Shown piece after piece: positions 26,889 through 34,806 of a stretch of 64,000 nt of DNA (the first letter of the stretch is position 1; every line of letters begins with the position of its first letter). The stretch lies in assembly GCF_037996765.1 (NCBI RefSeq), contig NZ_JBBNAD010000005.1:1024001-1088000 (forward strand), in the 5' to 3' direction. The notes under the pieces were generated by a model that was given only the letters and a program-made list of their open reading frames with translations, ran no database searches and was not told where the DNA came from. The translations under genes were made by a program, and so were the position numbers. Source of the DNA: Bdellovibrio sp. GT3 (GTDB taxonomy: Bacteria; Bdellovibrionota; Bdellovibrionia; Bdellovibrionales; Bdellovibrionaceae).

Positions 26889-29603
26889 CTAAATAGTGTA
26901 TCGCTGAACCATCTCAAGCAGGGCCGTCTTCTTGACGGGTTTCGTCAGATGCTCCGTGCAGCCGGCATCCAATGATTTCTGAATGTCTTCGGCCATGGCA
27001 TTGGCGCTCACTGCGATAATCGGTGTAGGTTTTAGTTTGTTGACCTGCTCCCATTCGCGAATTTTGCGAGTGGCCACATATCCATCCATCACCGGCATTT
27101 GAATGTCCATCAGGATCAGGTCAAAATCCCCACGTGTTGCTTTTTCCACGGCGATCAAGCCATTTTCAGCCTGGACAATGTCGAACGGATACTTCTTAAG
27201 GTAAGTCAGCAGCAGGAATCGGTTGTCTTCGGTGTCGTCGACGACAAGAATTCTCCCATTTCGAGAAATATTGGTGGAGATTTTTGAAATCTCCTTGGAA
27301 TCCGGAGCTACTGGCGGTGCTTCAATAGCGGCTTCAGTTGGAACGAACGGAATAGTGAAACCAAAGGTACTGCCTTTGCCCTCCTGGCTCTCAAACCAGA
27401 TTCGTCCACCCATAAGTTCAACCAGATTTTTTGAAATAGTCAGTCCCAGTCCACTGCCACCAAACTTACGCGTGATGGAGCTGTCTGCCTGTACAAAGTT
27501 TTGGAAGAGCAAATGTTGCTTGTCTGTCGGAATCCCTGTGCCGGTGTCACGAATACGGAAGCGCAAGCAGTGCTTTGATTCGTCTTCAAAATCCACGGTC
27601 ACAGCGATTTCACCGGATTGAGTAAATTTGATCGCATTCCCGATCAGATTAAACAGAATTTGCCGTAAACGGGTCGGATCACCAATCATATGGGGACGTT
27701 CGCCCTCCAGATTCACGGTCAGATTGAAATCCAGATTCTTCTCAGAAGCTTTTTGTTTCAAAATGTCGCAGATATTTTTTGTCGTCGAAACAAGATCGAA
27801 AGCGATCTTTTCAATACGTACTTCCCGGGCTTCGATTTTGGAAATATCCAGAATGTCATTGATAAGGGAAAGCAGGTTCTCGCCGGCATTGGCACAAACC
27901 TGAACAAGTTGAGCTTGCTCCGGTTTCAAATCAGATTCGGAAAGGATATCTGTAATACCAATGATCGCATTCAATGGCGTACGGATTTCATGTGACATTC
28001 TGGCCAGGAACTCGGATTTTGCCTGAGAGGCCTTGACGGCTTGCTCACGGGCTTGAATCAAAGCGTGCTCACTTTGGATTCGGTCCGTAATATCAGTTCC
28101 CACGAATACGAATGTCAGATCTTTTGAAGTCCGGTTTGGCAATGCCGCCCAGTTCATCAAAATCGGAATTCTGTGGCCATCAACGTTTGTGATCTCCGCC
28201 TGAATACTGTGGCGGGTTTGCAATAGCCAAGTGTAGTTTTTGAAATCAGGCTGAGCATGGATCAGGCTTTTTAGATCGACTTGTGAAACCTGGTTGGGCG
28301 AAAGGCCCAAAAGTTTCAAGGCGTATTCGTTGGCCTGGGAAATCATGTATGAAGACTGGCGCCAGTCATCGTGATGCACGACCTTAACGATGAATAGGAA
28401 GGCTTTGATGGATTGAATAACGCTATCCAGGAATTCCTTGGATACGGTGGTGGTTTCCAAACGGTCGGCAAGCTGATTGTACTTTGTTACCAGCATCCCG
28501 ATCTCGTCGCGGGATTGATAGTTGATCTTTTGAGTCAGATTGCTGGTTCCCAGTTTTTCCAGGCGATCCGTCAGAAGCTGGATAGGCTCAACGACTTTAC
28601 CCGTTGCTGCAAAGGTCGCAAAGAAGAACAGAATGAAAATTAAAACCGCAGCGGCGCTGGATGCGATAGCGATACGATCCAAAACGGCAAAAGCTTCGCT
28701 CTCATCGATTTTGGTTTGGATATACCAAAGCTCACCATTCGGCAGATAGATTTTGCCGATGGAGCGAATTACTTTATGGCCGCGATAGTCAGTACCCAGT
28801 TCCCGAACCTCACTGAGGTTCTCGATTTTCTTGATGTCTTCATTTCCACGGTTACTTAGGGTCGGAATACTTCCTTCCTGACCAATCTCACTCTCTGCCG
28901 CTTCGTCCGTACGGAAGCGGCCCGTGTTGCGCAGACTCCAGTCTTCTCCGTAAATCAAAGTTTCGCCCGTTTGGCCCATACCGTGAGTGGCCCAGGCAAA
29001 ATTGTCACTGGTGATGCGGTCAATTTCAGAGATGGAAATTTTTAGAATGACAGCCCCGAGGAATTTGCCATTGCGGATGATCGGGGAGGCAACGTAACCA
29101 GTGGTAAATTTGACATTCACTGGATCCTTTTCAAAATCCAGAAACAGAGTGGATCCCTCTTGCGCTTTCAGTGCCCAGATAAAGAGATCTTTCAGTTTTT
29201 GATTGCCGGTCGTTTCGTCGTATACGGAATCGCCATCGTCAAAGTCTTTACGGGTTGTATACAGTACTCGTCCGTCAGGATTGATCAGAGCCAGGTCGTA
29301 AATATTAAAATCCAGGACATAGTTGTCCAGGAGGCGACGAAACTCTGGAAATGAATCCGACTGCTTGTCCATCAGAAGGTTGTCTGTCATCTCGTGGGAT
29401 GAAATCAGATTTACTGCCATTTGCAGATCGCGGAAGTAATTCTCAATTGAAGTGGTTTTGGCAATACGGATTTGTGTCAAACGTTCATACGTGCTGTCCA
29501 CGATTGTCGATTCGACAATTTTAAGACCGATCAAAGCAACAACGAAGGTAGCTAAGAATACCGAGACTAGATTGAATAGAAAAATTCTTAAACGTAAAGT
29601 CAT
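26889..29603 (-). CDS. Membrane hybrid histidine kinase with PAS and receiver
   Basis: 904 residues: TM1 (~7-29), a periplasmic Cache-like sensor of about 280 residues, TM2 (~315-338), HAMP (~340-390), PAS (~400-510), HisKA with His538 in MSHEIRTPLN, HATPase with NLIGNAIKF and GTGIPTD / GGSGLGL boxes, and a C-terminal receiver with acceptor Asp833 in MDIQMPVMDG. It autophosphorylates and passes the phosphate to its own receiver; the next step would need an HPt protein, not adjacent here. Convergent with the thiQ-like gene. Confidence 0.92.
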   Translation of the reverse strand: MTLRLRIFLFNLVSVFLATFVVALIGLKIVESTIVDSTYERLTQIRIAKTTSIENYFRDLQMAVNLISSHEMTDNLLMDKQSDSFPEFRRLLDNYVLDFNIYDLALINPDGRVLYTTRKDFDDGDSVYDETTGNQKLKDLFIWALKAQEGSTLFLDFEKDPVNVKFTTGYVASPIIRNGKFLGAVILKISISEIDRITSDNFAWATHGMGQTGETLIYGEDWSLRNTGRFRTDEAAESEIGQEGSIPTLSNRGNEDIKKIENLSEVRELGTDYRGHKVIRSIGKIYLPNGELWYIQTKIDESEAFAVLDRIAIASSAAAVLIFILFFFATFAATGKVVEPIQLLTDRLEKLGTSNLTQKINYQSRDEIGMLVTKYNQLADRLETTTVSKEFLDSVIQSIKAFLFIVKVVHHDDWRQSSYMISQANEYALKLLGLSPNQVSQVDLKSLIHAQPDFKNYTWLLQTRHSIQAEITNVDGHRIPILMNWAALPNRTSKDLTFVFVGTDITDRIQSEHALIQAREQAVKASQAKSEFLARMSHEIRTPLNAIIGITDILSESDLKPEQAQLVQVCANAGENLLSLINDILDISKIEAREVRIEKIAFDLVSTTKNICDILKQKASEKNLDFNLTVNLEGERPHMIGDPTRLRQILFNLIGNAIKFTQSGEIAVTVDFEDESKHCLRFRIRDTGTGIPTDKQHLLFQNFVQADSSITRKFGGSGLGLTISKNLVELMGGRIWFESQEGKGSTFGFTIPFVPTEAAIEAPPVAPDSKEISKISTNISRNGRILVVDDTEDNRFLLLTYLKKYPFDIVQAENGLIAVEKATRGDFDLILMDIQMPVMDGYVATRKIREWEQVNKLKPTPIIAVSANAMAEDIQKSLDAGCTEHLTKPVKKTALLEMVQRYTI

Positions 29604-29838
29604 TTTGTTGCCTTATATCTAGTAGTACCGATTGAATTTGATTCACGCAACGAGTAGTTCCTTTTCTCTCTGAAAACAGGTCGTTTTTTGGTGCTCGTGT
29701 TAGGTTTTTGTAACTATAAGAGCAGACAGATTCTTATGCGGTTACAGTGTGCGCGCCTTGTAATTTGTCTTTTGTCTGCGGGGGTGAAATTTTCCCCAAG
29801 TATGGTTATTAATAGGAACCACATCATGGGAGGCAACA

Positions 29839-30612
29839 TTGAAGAAAAACTTTCTAGCGCAGGCGCTTTTTACGACGACGTTTATGCTTCATTTGATCTC
29901 ATGTGCCCAAACGAAGGTCATGGAAGGGGATGCGGCTTTGTTGTCTCCTACAATCTATTACAAACCCACAGTCCATTTTGATGCAGCGAAATGTACCCAA
30001 GAAGAGCTTCGCGACATGGTTTCTCCGGCAGACAAAATCCTTACCACGATTTGCGTAAGGGACTTTGATCGATGTCTGATCGAAGGTGCCTGCTTTGTGG
30101 ATAAAGGCGGGAGTGTTCGTTCTTTCAACTATCATTCCAGGATTAAAAATATTCCGCGCTTTGTGGAGGTGGACTTGCGCCGATGTCCATTTGGTTATGG
30201 CGTGAACAATTCCTGTCTGGACCCTTATTACACAATTGCCGCAGATCTTTCGATCTACAAAGTAGGTGACGTGGTATTCGTTCCTCGACTGGTAAATGCA
30301 CCAATGCCTGATGGCAGTATTCATGATGGATTCGTGGTGATTCGTGATCGTGGTGCCAGAATATTGGGGCAGGGTCGTTTTGATTTCTTCACGGGTTTCT
30401 ACAATCATGCAGACAAAGACAACATCATAGCTCGTCTGGGATTCGGTGATCCTTATGCACGCTTTGACTATCGGATGGCGACGGAAGAAGAATCTGCTGC
30501 TGCTCGTGAACGTCGAGGTTATCCTGGAATAAAGAACACGATTATTGTCAGAGCTCTGGAAGACATATCCAAATTAACTCGCACTACGCCGGAGCAGGCT
30601 GTAAGCGAGTAG
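29839..30612 (+). CDS. Lipoprotein with 3D (MltA-type double-psi barrel) domain
   Basis: 257 residues. TTG 29839 (GGGAGG upstream) gives a lipoprotein signal ending LISC. The middle carries a 3D domain, named for three Asp: VFVPRLVN, PDGSIHDGFVVIRDRGARILGQGRFDFFTG. In MltA and related proteins this domain cleaves or binds peptidoglycan. There are several cysteines before the 3D part. A wall-active role at the outer membrane is plausible. The gene lies just upstream of the flagellin region but is not clearly part of it. Confidence 0.82.
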   Translation: MKKNFLAQALFTTTFMLHLISCAQTKVMEGDAALLSPTIYYKPTVHFDAAKCTQEELRDMVSPADKILTTICVRDFDRCLIEGACFVDKGGSVRSFNYHSRIKNIPRFVEVDLRRCPFGYGVNNSCLDPYYTIAADLSIYKVGDVVFVPRLVNAPMPDGSIHDGFVVIRDRGARILGQGRFDFFTGFYNHADKDNIIARLGFGDPYARFDYRMATEEESAAARERRGYPGIKNTIIVRALEDISKLTRTTPEQAVSE

Positions 30613-30671
30613 ATAAACGCCAGTCTATTTTGTGTAACATAACCATTGAATATCTATCGTCTTTTTACCCA

Positions 30672-30800
30672 CCTTGGTCCAGTGATCCCTGGACCTTTGT
30701 CTAAAAAAATCCAAACTCAAAGTTTAATAAAATCAGGTAGTAAGCGTGGTCCCCGAAAAAAAACTGGACCTAGGTCTAAAGTTTTCTGGACCTTCGTCGA
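30672..30800 (+). repeat. Cluster of CTGGACC-type repeats
   Basis: Four copies within 130 bases: an inverted copy CCTTGGTCCAG (30672-30682), CTGGACCTTTGTCTAAA (30689-30705), CTGGACCTAGGTCTAAA (30764-30780) and CTGGACCTTCGTC (30786-30798). The first two form a 7-bp inverted repeat around TGATCC. The last two overlap the FliA promoter. Their density suggests a regulatory site. Confidence 0.65.
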
Positions 30801-30803
30801 TAA
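30777..30803 (+). promoter_or_regulatory. Sigma-28 (FliA) promoter of first flagellin
   Basis: TAAA (30777-30780), exactly 15 bases, then GTCGATAA (30796-30803); the consensus is TAAA-N15-GCCGATAA. Transcription would begin near 30810, giving a leader of about 275 bases before the flagellin ATG. Confidence 0.75.
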
Positions 30804-31085
30804 GTATTTCGTAACACGTTGGGCTTCCGCGGACCTCTCCTCAAAAAGATTCCTCGGACAAAGTCTCCTGCAAACATGGTCAGTCACCCATGCTGCGGGG
30901 GACCTGCTCCAACCAAAATATTTGTATTTAAAAATTTAAGAGTTTTTGAACGAAACAAACAATCGATCATAGTACGTTGTCGGGTTCAAAGGTGTTCTGC
31001 AGGTAAGTGGTGCGACCACAGTGCAATCTTTAATCCTCAAAAAAACAGCGTCTTATGGTCAAAACAAATCCCGAGGAGGATCGTA

Positions 31086-31913
31086 ATGGGCTTAAGAATT
31101 GCAACGAATACAGCGTCTATCGCTGCTCAGCGTGTATTGTCCACGCAACAGAAAAGAACTGAGCACTCTGCTCAGGCTCTGGCTTCAGGTTCCCGTATCG
31201 TAAATGCTGCTGACGACGCCGCAGGTCTGGCGATCTCAGAAAACTTCAAAGGACAATTAAAAGGTATTTCAGCTGCGCGAAACAATGCGAATAACGCGAT
31301 TTCGTTTGCGCAAGTCGGTGAGGGTGGTCTGAACGAGATCTCCAATATCCTGATTCGTCTGCGTGAGTTGGGTGTGCAAGCCGCATCTGATACTATCGGT
31401 GAAACCGAGCGCGGATTCCTAAATAAAGAGACCCAACAACTTCTCCAAGAGGCCGATCGTATTGCCAAAACGACAACGTTTGGTAATCGAAAACTTCTCG
31501 ATGGATCCGGTGGTGAGCTGGAGTTCCAGGTCGGTGCGAATGCCGGGGAAGATAATATGATTAAAGTAACCTTCGATGCCGATGCTTCTGCAAGTAATCT
31601 TGGTATCGATGGTATCGACATGGAAGACAAAGGCGGAGCGCGATCTTCACTCGAAGATATCGATAAAGCCTTGGTGAAAGTCAGTGAGATGCGTGCCGGT
31701 TTCGGTGCGACCCAATCTCGACTGCAGTCCACTGTCAGTAACTTGGATATTTCTTACGAAAACCTTTCTGCAGCGAACTCGCGTATCCGTGATACCGATA
31801 TCGCCAAAGAAACGGCCGAGATGGCTTCTGCCAACATCCTGCAAAACACAGCGGTGTCGGTATTGGCCCAAGCCAACCAATTGCCTAACGTTGCCATGAA
31901 ACTCGTAGGCTAA
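31086..31913 (+). CDS. fliC: Flagellin (first copy)
   Basis: 275 residues consisting of the D0/D1 core only: N-terminal MGLRIATNTASIAAQR and SGSRIVNAADDAAGLAISE, C-terminal ENLSAANSRIRDTDIAKETAEM and AVSVLAQANQLPNVAMKLVG. The surface D2/D3 domains are absent, as in other short flagellins. ATG 31086 has GAGGAGG upstream. It is clearly related to the second flagellin at 33246 (shared ERGFLNKE and GDTERG-type segments), but its codon use is less biased, so it is probably the less expressed of the pair. Confidence 0.95.
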   Translation: MGLRIATNTASIAAQRVLSTQQKRTEHSAQALASGSRIVNAADDAAGLAISENFKGQLKGISAARNNANNAISFAQVGEGGLNEISNILIRLRELGVQAASDTIGETERGFLNKETQQLLQEADRIAKTTTFGNRKLLDGSGGELEFQVGANAGEDNMIKVTFDADASASNLGIDGIDMEDKGGARSSLEDIDKALVKVSEMRAGFGATQSRLQSTVSNLDISYENLSAANSRIRDTDIAKETAEMASANILQNTAVSVLAQANQLPNVAMKLVG

Positions 31914-32020
31914 GGTTATAATTAGAGATTTAATTTTTAATTAGTTCCTTCAAATTGCGAGGGGGACTCCGGGATAATCTCCCTCTGGAGTAGTCGCCCA
32001 CAAAAACTACTCTAATTCAG

Positions 32021-32062
32021 CCCACCCACAGGGGCCCTCGACGGGGTCCTTGTGGGTTTTTT
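32021..32062 (+). terminator. Terminator of first flagellin
   Basis: CCCACA..GGGGCCC pairs with GGGGTCC..TGTGGG around a TCGAC loop and is followed by TTTTTTG. A strong GC-rich stem about 110 bases after the stop. Confidence 0.8.
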
Positions 32063-32091
32063 GCGTTTGTACCCCGCCCGCTCTCCGCCAC

Positions 32092-32112
32092 CCCCCGGGG
32101 GTATCGGTCATG
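32092..32112 (+). repeat. REP-like repeat, copy 1
   Basis: CCCCCGGGGGTATCGGTCATG, starting with a perfect palindromic CCCCCGGGGG core. It overlaps the stop codon of the transposase gene. Confidence 0.7.
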
Positions 32113-32686
32113 TGCGCCGCCGGGGACGACTGTACTCTCCCGTCCACAACTCATGGATCTGCTGCTCACTCATTCCACGCAACCTGGTCTTTGAATACGG
32201 ACGCCCGTTCGCTTCACACTCATTTAACTGTATATAGTTCCGCACAGTCCGATACGCCCGAAACCCTTTCACCACTCTGGTAAATGGCCGGTGCTTCCAA
32301 ATCCTAACACTCTCCCGCCCTCGCATGGGGGTATCGGTCAACCTTTGCGCAAACTGCCCAGGCACCACACGAAAAAAACTCTGCAGTCGTGATCTGCGAC
32401 TTGCACGGATTAACAAGTGCACGTGATCGTTCTGTATGGATACCTGCTCGATCTTTACAAAAAATTTCAACGAGTACCGTTTCAACAGAATATTCATCAG
32501 TCGGAACACGTGGGGATTGCGAAGGCCTCCACGCATCGTGAATTTATTTATCTTCAACACCAAGTGAATCGGTTTTTTATTTGATAGCGGTCGAGTGCCG
32601 CGTCCGAAGGAAGAGTTTCTTAGCGCTCCTCCATAAGAGAGCTTGTGATTTTTAGGTAAATCAAAAGGTTTGAATACGTTCTTCAT
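32108..32686 (-). CDS. REP-associated tyrosine transposase (IS200-like Y1)
   Basis: 192 residues from the ATG at 32686 (AAGGAGATTCC upstream). The Y1-transposase signatures are visible: an HUH motif as NDHVHLLI, and the tyrosine segment FRAYRTVRNYIQLNE in the helix after it. The flanking sequence has RAYT-style repeats. Family members nick and rejoin single-stranded DNA and are thought to mobilise REP sequences. The C-terminus is Arg-rich (GEYSRPRRRT). It runs opposite to both flagellins. The frame is intact, so it may be functional. Confidence 0.85.
   Translation of the reverse strand: MKNVFKPFDLPKNHKLSYGGALRNSSFGRGTRPLSNKKPIHLVLKINKFTMRGGLRNPHVFRLMNILLKRYSLKFFVKIEQVSIQNDHVHLLIRASRRSRLQSFFRVVPGQFAQRLTDTPMRGRESVRIWKHRPFTRVVKGFRAYRTVRNYIQLNECEANGRPYSKTRLRGMSEQQIHELWTGEYSRPRRRT
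32323..32340 (+). repeat. REP-like repeat, internal copy
   Basis: GCATGGGGGTATCGGTCA, sharing the GGGGGTATCGGTCA core with the outer repeats but lying inside the transposase reading frame. Here the palindromic CCCCC half is replaced by CGCAT. Confidence 0.55.
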
Positions 32687-32702
32687 GGAATCTCCTTGAG
32701 AG

Positions 32703-32727
32703 GATGACCGGTACCCCCGGGATGTGG
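32703..32727 (-). repeat. REP-like repeat, copy in inverted orientation
   Basis: GATGACCGGTACCCCCGGG followed by ATGTGG, an inverted variant of copy 1 lying between the transposase start and the outer right repeat. Its core differs by one base (ACCGGTA against ACCGATA). Confidence 0.65.
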
Positions 32728-32821
32728 AGAGAGTGATGCACGTTTGTGGCTGGTGAGAGGAGTGATTGTGTTGAGAGAGGAGAGGAAGGTGTCCGTATAG
32801 CGGAAAGACAGAGAGTGGGAT

Positions 32822-32846
32822 CATGACCGATACCCCCGGGACGTGG
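32822..32846 (-). repeat. REP-like repeat, outer right copy
   Basis: CATGACCGATACCCCCGGG, the exact complement of 19 bases in copy 1, followed by ACGTGG as in the 32703 copy. Confidence 0.7.
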
Positions 32847-32919
32847 GTGTTGTGTTCCGGTTGGGATCAGTGGAGTGCTTCTTTAGGATGTATTGGGATC
32901 GATTTCCTTAGCTTAGGTC

Positions 32920-33034
32920 TGATGGACCTTTGTGGGATCCGGGAAATCACTGGACCTTGGTATTGAAAAACCCCCGTTTAAGGCCCAGTTTTCGGGACTA
33001 TGGTCTAGGTTTGGCTGGATCATGGTCTAGTTTT
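32920..33034 (+). repeat. Second cluster of GGACC/GGTCTA repeats
   Basis: Copies ATGGACCTTTGTGGG (32922-32936), CTGGACCTTGGTATT (32950-32964), then TATGGTCTAGGTTT (33001-33014) and CTGGATCATGGTCTAGTTTT (33018-33037). The arrangement resembles the cluster upstream of the first flagellin. Confidence 0.55.
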
Positions 33035-33048
33035 GCAGGACGCGACTA

Positions 33049-33075
33049 AAGGCTTCACAGACCTCGCCGAAAGGT
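33049..33075 (+). promoter_or_regulatory. Sigma-28 (FliA) promoter of second flagellin
   Basis: TAAA (33049-33052), exactly 15 bases, then GCCGAAAG (33068-33075). Matches TAAA-N15-GCCGATAA except at two bases of the -10. Predicted start near 33082. Confidence 0.72.
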
Positions 33076-33245
33076 ATGTCAGAAGCAACGACGAAATCTA
33101 AGTCGAAAGAACTCGAGAGCTTCGAAGGGTGTGACTGCCTGACGAAAGTTCGCTTGCAGAGTGATTAGACAAAGGTTGAGTCCCGACGTGTTAAACAGGT
33201 CAGCCTAAGTAGGTATAAGGCGGCCAAAATTTATGGGGGTCCCAA

Positions 33246-34079
33246 ATGGGAATGAGAATTTCTACTAATATCGCAGCGGTTAATGCACAAAGAACTCTTC
33301 AGGGTTCACAACGTGTAATTAGCAAATCCATGGAGCAATTGTCTTCTGGATCACGTATCAATAAAGCGGCGGATGATGCAGCCGGCTTGGCAATCTCTGA
33401 AGGTATGAAATCGCAAATCAGATCTTACAGCCAAGCACAACGAAATGCGAATGATGGTATCTCAATGGTGCAAACTGCTGAGGGTGGCTTGTCTGAAGTT
33501 TCCAATATCTTGACTCGTATGCGTGAGTTGGGTGTACAAGCTTCTTCTGATACTATCGGTGATACTGAGCGTGGCTTCTTGAATAAAGAGGTTCAACAAC
33601 TAAAAGATGAGTCTCAACGTATCACTCAATCTACTAAATTTGGTACAACAAAACTACTTGATGGTTCCGGCGACAAGTTTGACTTCCAAGTAGGTATCGG
33701 TAACGACGATTTTGCGGACCGTATCTCCTTCAACGCAGGTGAGACAGACGCAACGACATCTTCATTGGGTATTGATGGTTTCGATTTCAGCTCTAAAGCT
33801 GGTGCTCAAGAAGCCCTGGCGCAAATCGATGCTGCGCAAACTCAAGTGAATGGTTTCCGTGCAAATCTGGGTGCCCTTCAAAATCGTCTGACTTCAACAG
33901 TGGACAACTTGGGTGTACAGCACGAAAATATCTCTTCAGCGAACTCTCGTATCCGTGATACAGACATCGCTTCAGCTTCTGCTGACCAAGCTCGTAACCA
34001 AGTATTGTTGCAAGCGAATACAAGTGTCCTGGCTCAAGCGAACTCGCTTCCAGGCGCAGCAATGAAATTGATCGGTTAA
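33246..34079 (+). CDS. fliC: Flagellin (second copy)
   Basis: 277 residues, again only the D0/D1 core: MGMRISTNIAAVNAQRTL, SGSRINKAADDAAGLAISEGM, and C-terminal ENISSANSRIRDTDIASAS and ANTSVLAQANSLPGAAMKLIG. The middle is acidic (GIGNDDFADRISFNAGETD). Codon use is strongly biased to GGT, CGT, TCT and ACT, pointing to very high expression. Driven by its own FliA promoter and separated from the first copy by the REP/transposase element. Confidence 0.96.
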   Translation: MGMRISTNIAAVNAQRTLQGSQRVISKSMEQLSSGSRINKAADDAAGLAISEGMKSQIRSYSQAQRNANDGISMVQTAEGGLSEVSNILTRMRELGVQASSDTIGDTERGFLNKEVQQLKDESQRITQSTKFGTTKLLDGSGDKFDFQVGIGNDDFADRISFNAGETDATTSSLGIDGFDFSSKAGAQEALAQIDAAQTQVNGFRANLGALQNRLTSTVDNLGVQHENISSANSRIRDTDIASASADQARNQVLLQANTSVLAQANSLPGAAMKLIG

Positions 34080-34132
34080 TTTTAAATGTTTGATCTGGGA
34101 GGGCGCCTCCGTGCTCTCCCGGTACCAACCTA

Positions 34133-34163
34133 CCCAGGGAAAATCATAATGGGTTTCCCTGGG
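34133..34163 (+). terminator. Hairpin after second flagellin
   Basis: A perfect 10-bp stem CCCAGGGAAA / TTTCCCTGGG with an 11-base loop, about 55 bases after the stop. No U-tract follows, so it may stabilise the message or terminate weakly. An imperfect GGGAG..CTCCC stem lies just before it. Confidence 0.6.
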
Positions 34164-34207
34164 GTACTTAGAGGGAAGGACTTGGGAATGGCCCAAAGTC
34201 CAGCTGT

Positions 34208-34234
34208 TTAAGTATGAGGCAGAAATGCCGATAA
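34208..34234 (+). promoter_or_regulatory. Sigma-28-like promoter placed next to a start codon
   Basis: A full-consensus -10 GCCGATAA (34227-34234) with TTTAAG just upstream as a -35, giving TTAA-N15 or TAAG-N14. The ATG of the FlaG-like gene is 7 bases after the -10 and has no ribosome site, so the message would be leaderless or nearly so. Confidence 0.55.
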
Positions 34235-34241
34235 GTACCTC

Positions 34242-34613
34242 ATGAATATCAAAGGATTGATTCCCAACATACAGCCCTCCGACATCAAGTCGGTAGACCG
34301 CGCAGGGCGGGCGATTCAATCTGATATGGCCCATGACCGAGATGCCAACGGTCAGGAATCTTACCAACAGCAACAAAATCAAAGACCGCCGATGTCCGAA
34401 GAGCAGCTTGAAGCCTCGATGGAACATCTTCGTAAGCTTTCCGCATTCAAGGAACATCGATGGACCGTGGAGTTGGAAGATAGCGAAGGCGAAAAGTTTG
34501 TACTTGTTAAGGACAATCTTGGAACCTTGATTCGCAGAATTCCCGAAGCTGAGTTGTGGACTTTGCCTTCTGATGATTCTCCTCGAGGGCAGCTTTTAAA
34601 GCGATCTGCCTAG
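34242..34613 (+). CDS. FlaG-like flagellar protein
   Basis: 123 residues. The C-terminal part resembles FlaG: HRWTVELEDSEGEKFVLVKDN, LGTLIRRIPEAELWTL matches the family pattern V-x-V-x-D-x(n)-V-I-R-x-I-P. The N-terminal ~65 residues are polar with a Gln-rich patch. FlaG proteins lie next to fliD in many genomes and affect filament length. Position between flagellin and fliD supports the call. No signal peptide. Confidence 0.78.
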   Translation: MNIKGLIPNIQPSDIKSVDRAGRAIQSDMAHDRDANGQESYQQQQNQRPPMSEEQLEASMEHLRKLSAFKEHRWTVELEDSEGEKFVLVKDNLGTLIRRIPEAELWTLPSDDSPRGQLLKRSA

Positions 34614-34806
34614 CCTCTTTGGAAAAATCCAAATTATTTTAAGTGATAATAGCATTTGATTCCCAGCTTCTGGTCCAGCTATCAGGGGGGATGTCAAAAT
34701 TTATCCGCCTTATATTTCAATACAGCCTCAAAACCCGCATCCCTAGGCCTTTCGACGGACATTTAATTGACTCACGTTCACTGTATGAATTTGAGACGAT
34801 TGTTTC

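Larger units (their letters stand above)
30613..31085 (+). promoter_or_regulatory. Upstream region and long leader of the first flagellin
   Basis: 473 bases without a convincing gene. They hold a CTGGACC repeat cluster (30672-30800), a FliA promoter (30777-30803) and then about 275 bases of predicted leader up to a strong GAGGAGG ribosome site. A weak open frame (TTG 30646 to 30939) crosses the promoter and is not credited. Confidence 0.6.
32092..32846. mobile_element. RAYT/REP-type element between the two flagellin genes
   Basis: The outer ends carry a 19-base perfect inverted repeat, CCCGGGGGTATCGGTCATG at 32094-32112 and its complement at 32822-32840. Further variants lie at 32323-32340 and 32703-32727. 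Inside is a Y1 transposase gene. This layout, a single-copy transposase framed by inverted GC-rich repeats, is that of REP-associated tyrosine transposases. Confidence 0.75.
32847..33245 (+). promoter_or_regulatory. Upstream region and leader of the second flagellin
   Basis: About 400 bases without a gene. They contain CTGGACC-type repeats (32920-33034), a FliA promoter at 33049-33075 and a leader of about 165 bases with several possible stems (for example ACTCGAGAGCTTCGA near 33110). A GGGGGT ribosome site precedes the ATG. Confidence 0.6.

Noticed and set aside
30646-30939. 97-codon open frame upstream of the first flagellin
   Set aside because: TTG start without a ribosome site. It runs across the FliA promoter and repeat cluster, and its composition is unlike neighbouring proteins.
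32050-32283. Plus-strand open frames across the transposase 3' end
   Set aside because: Shadow frames of the transposase gene and its GC-rich repeat, with no ribosome site.
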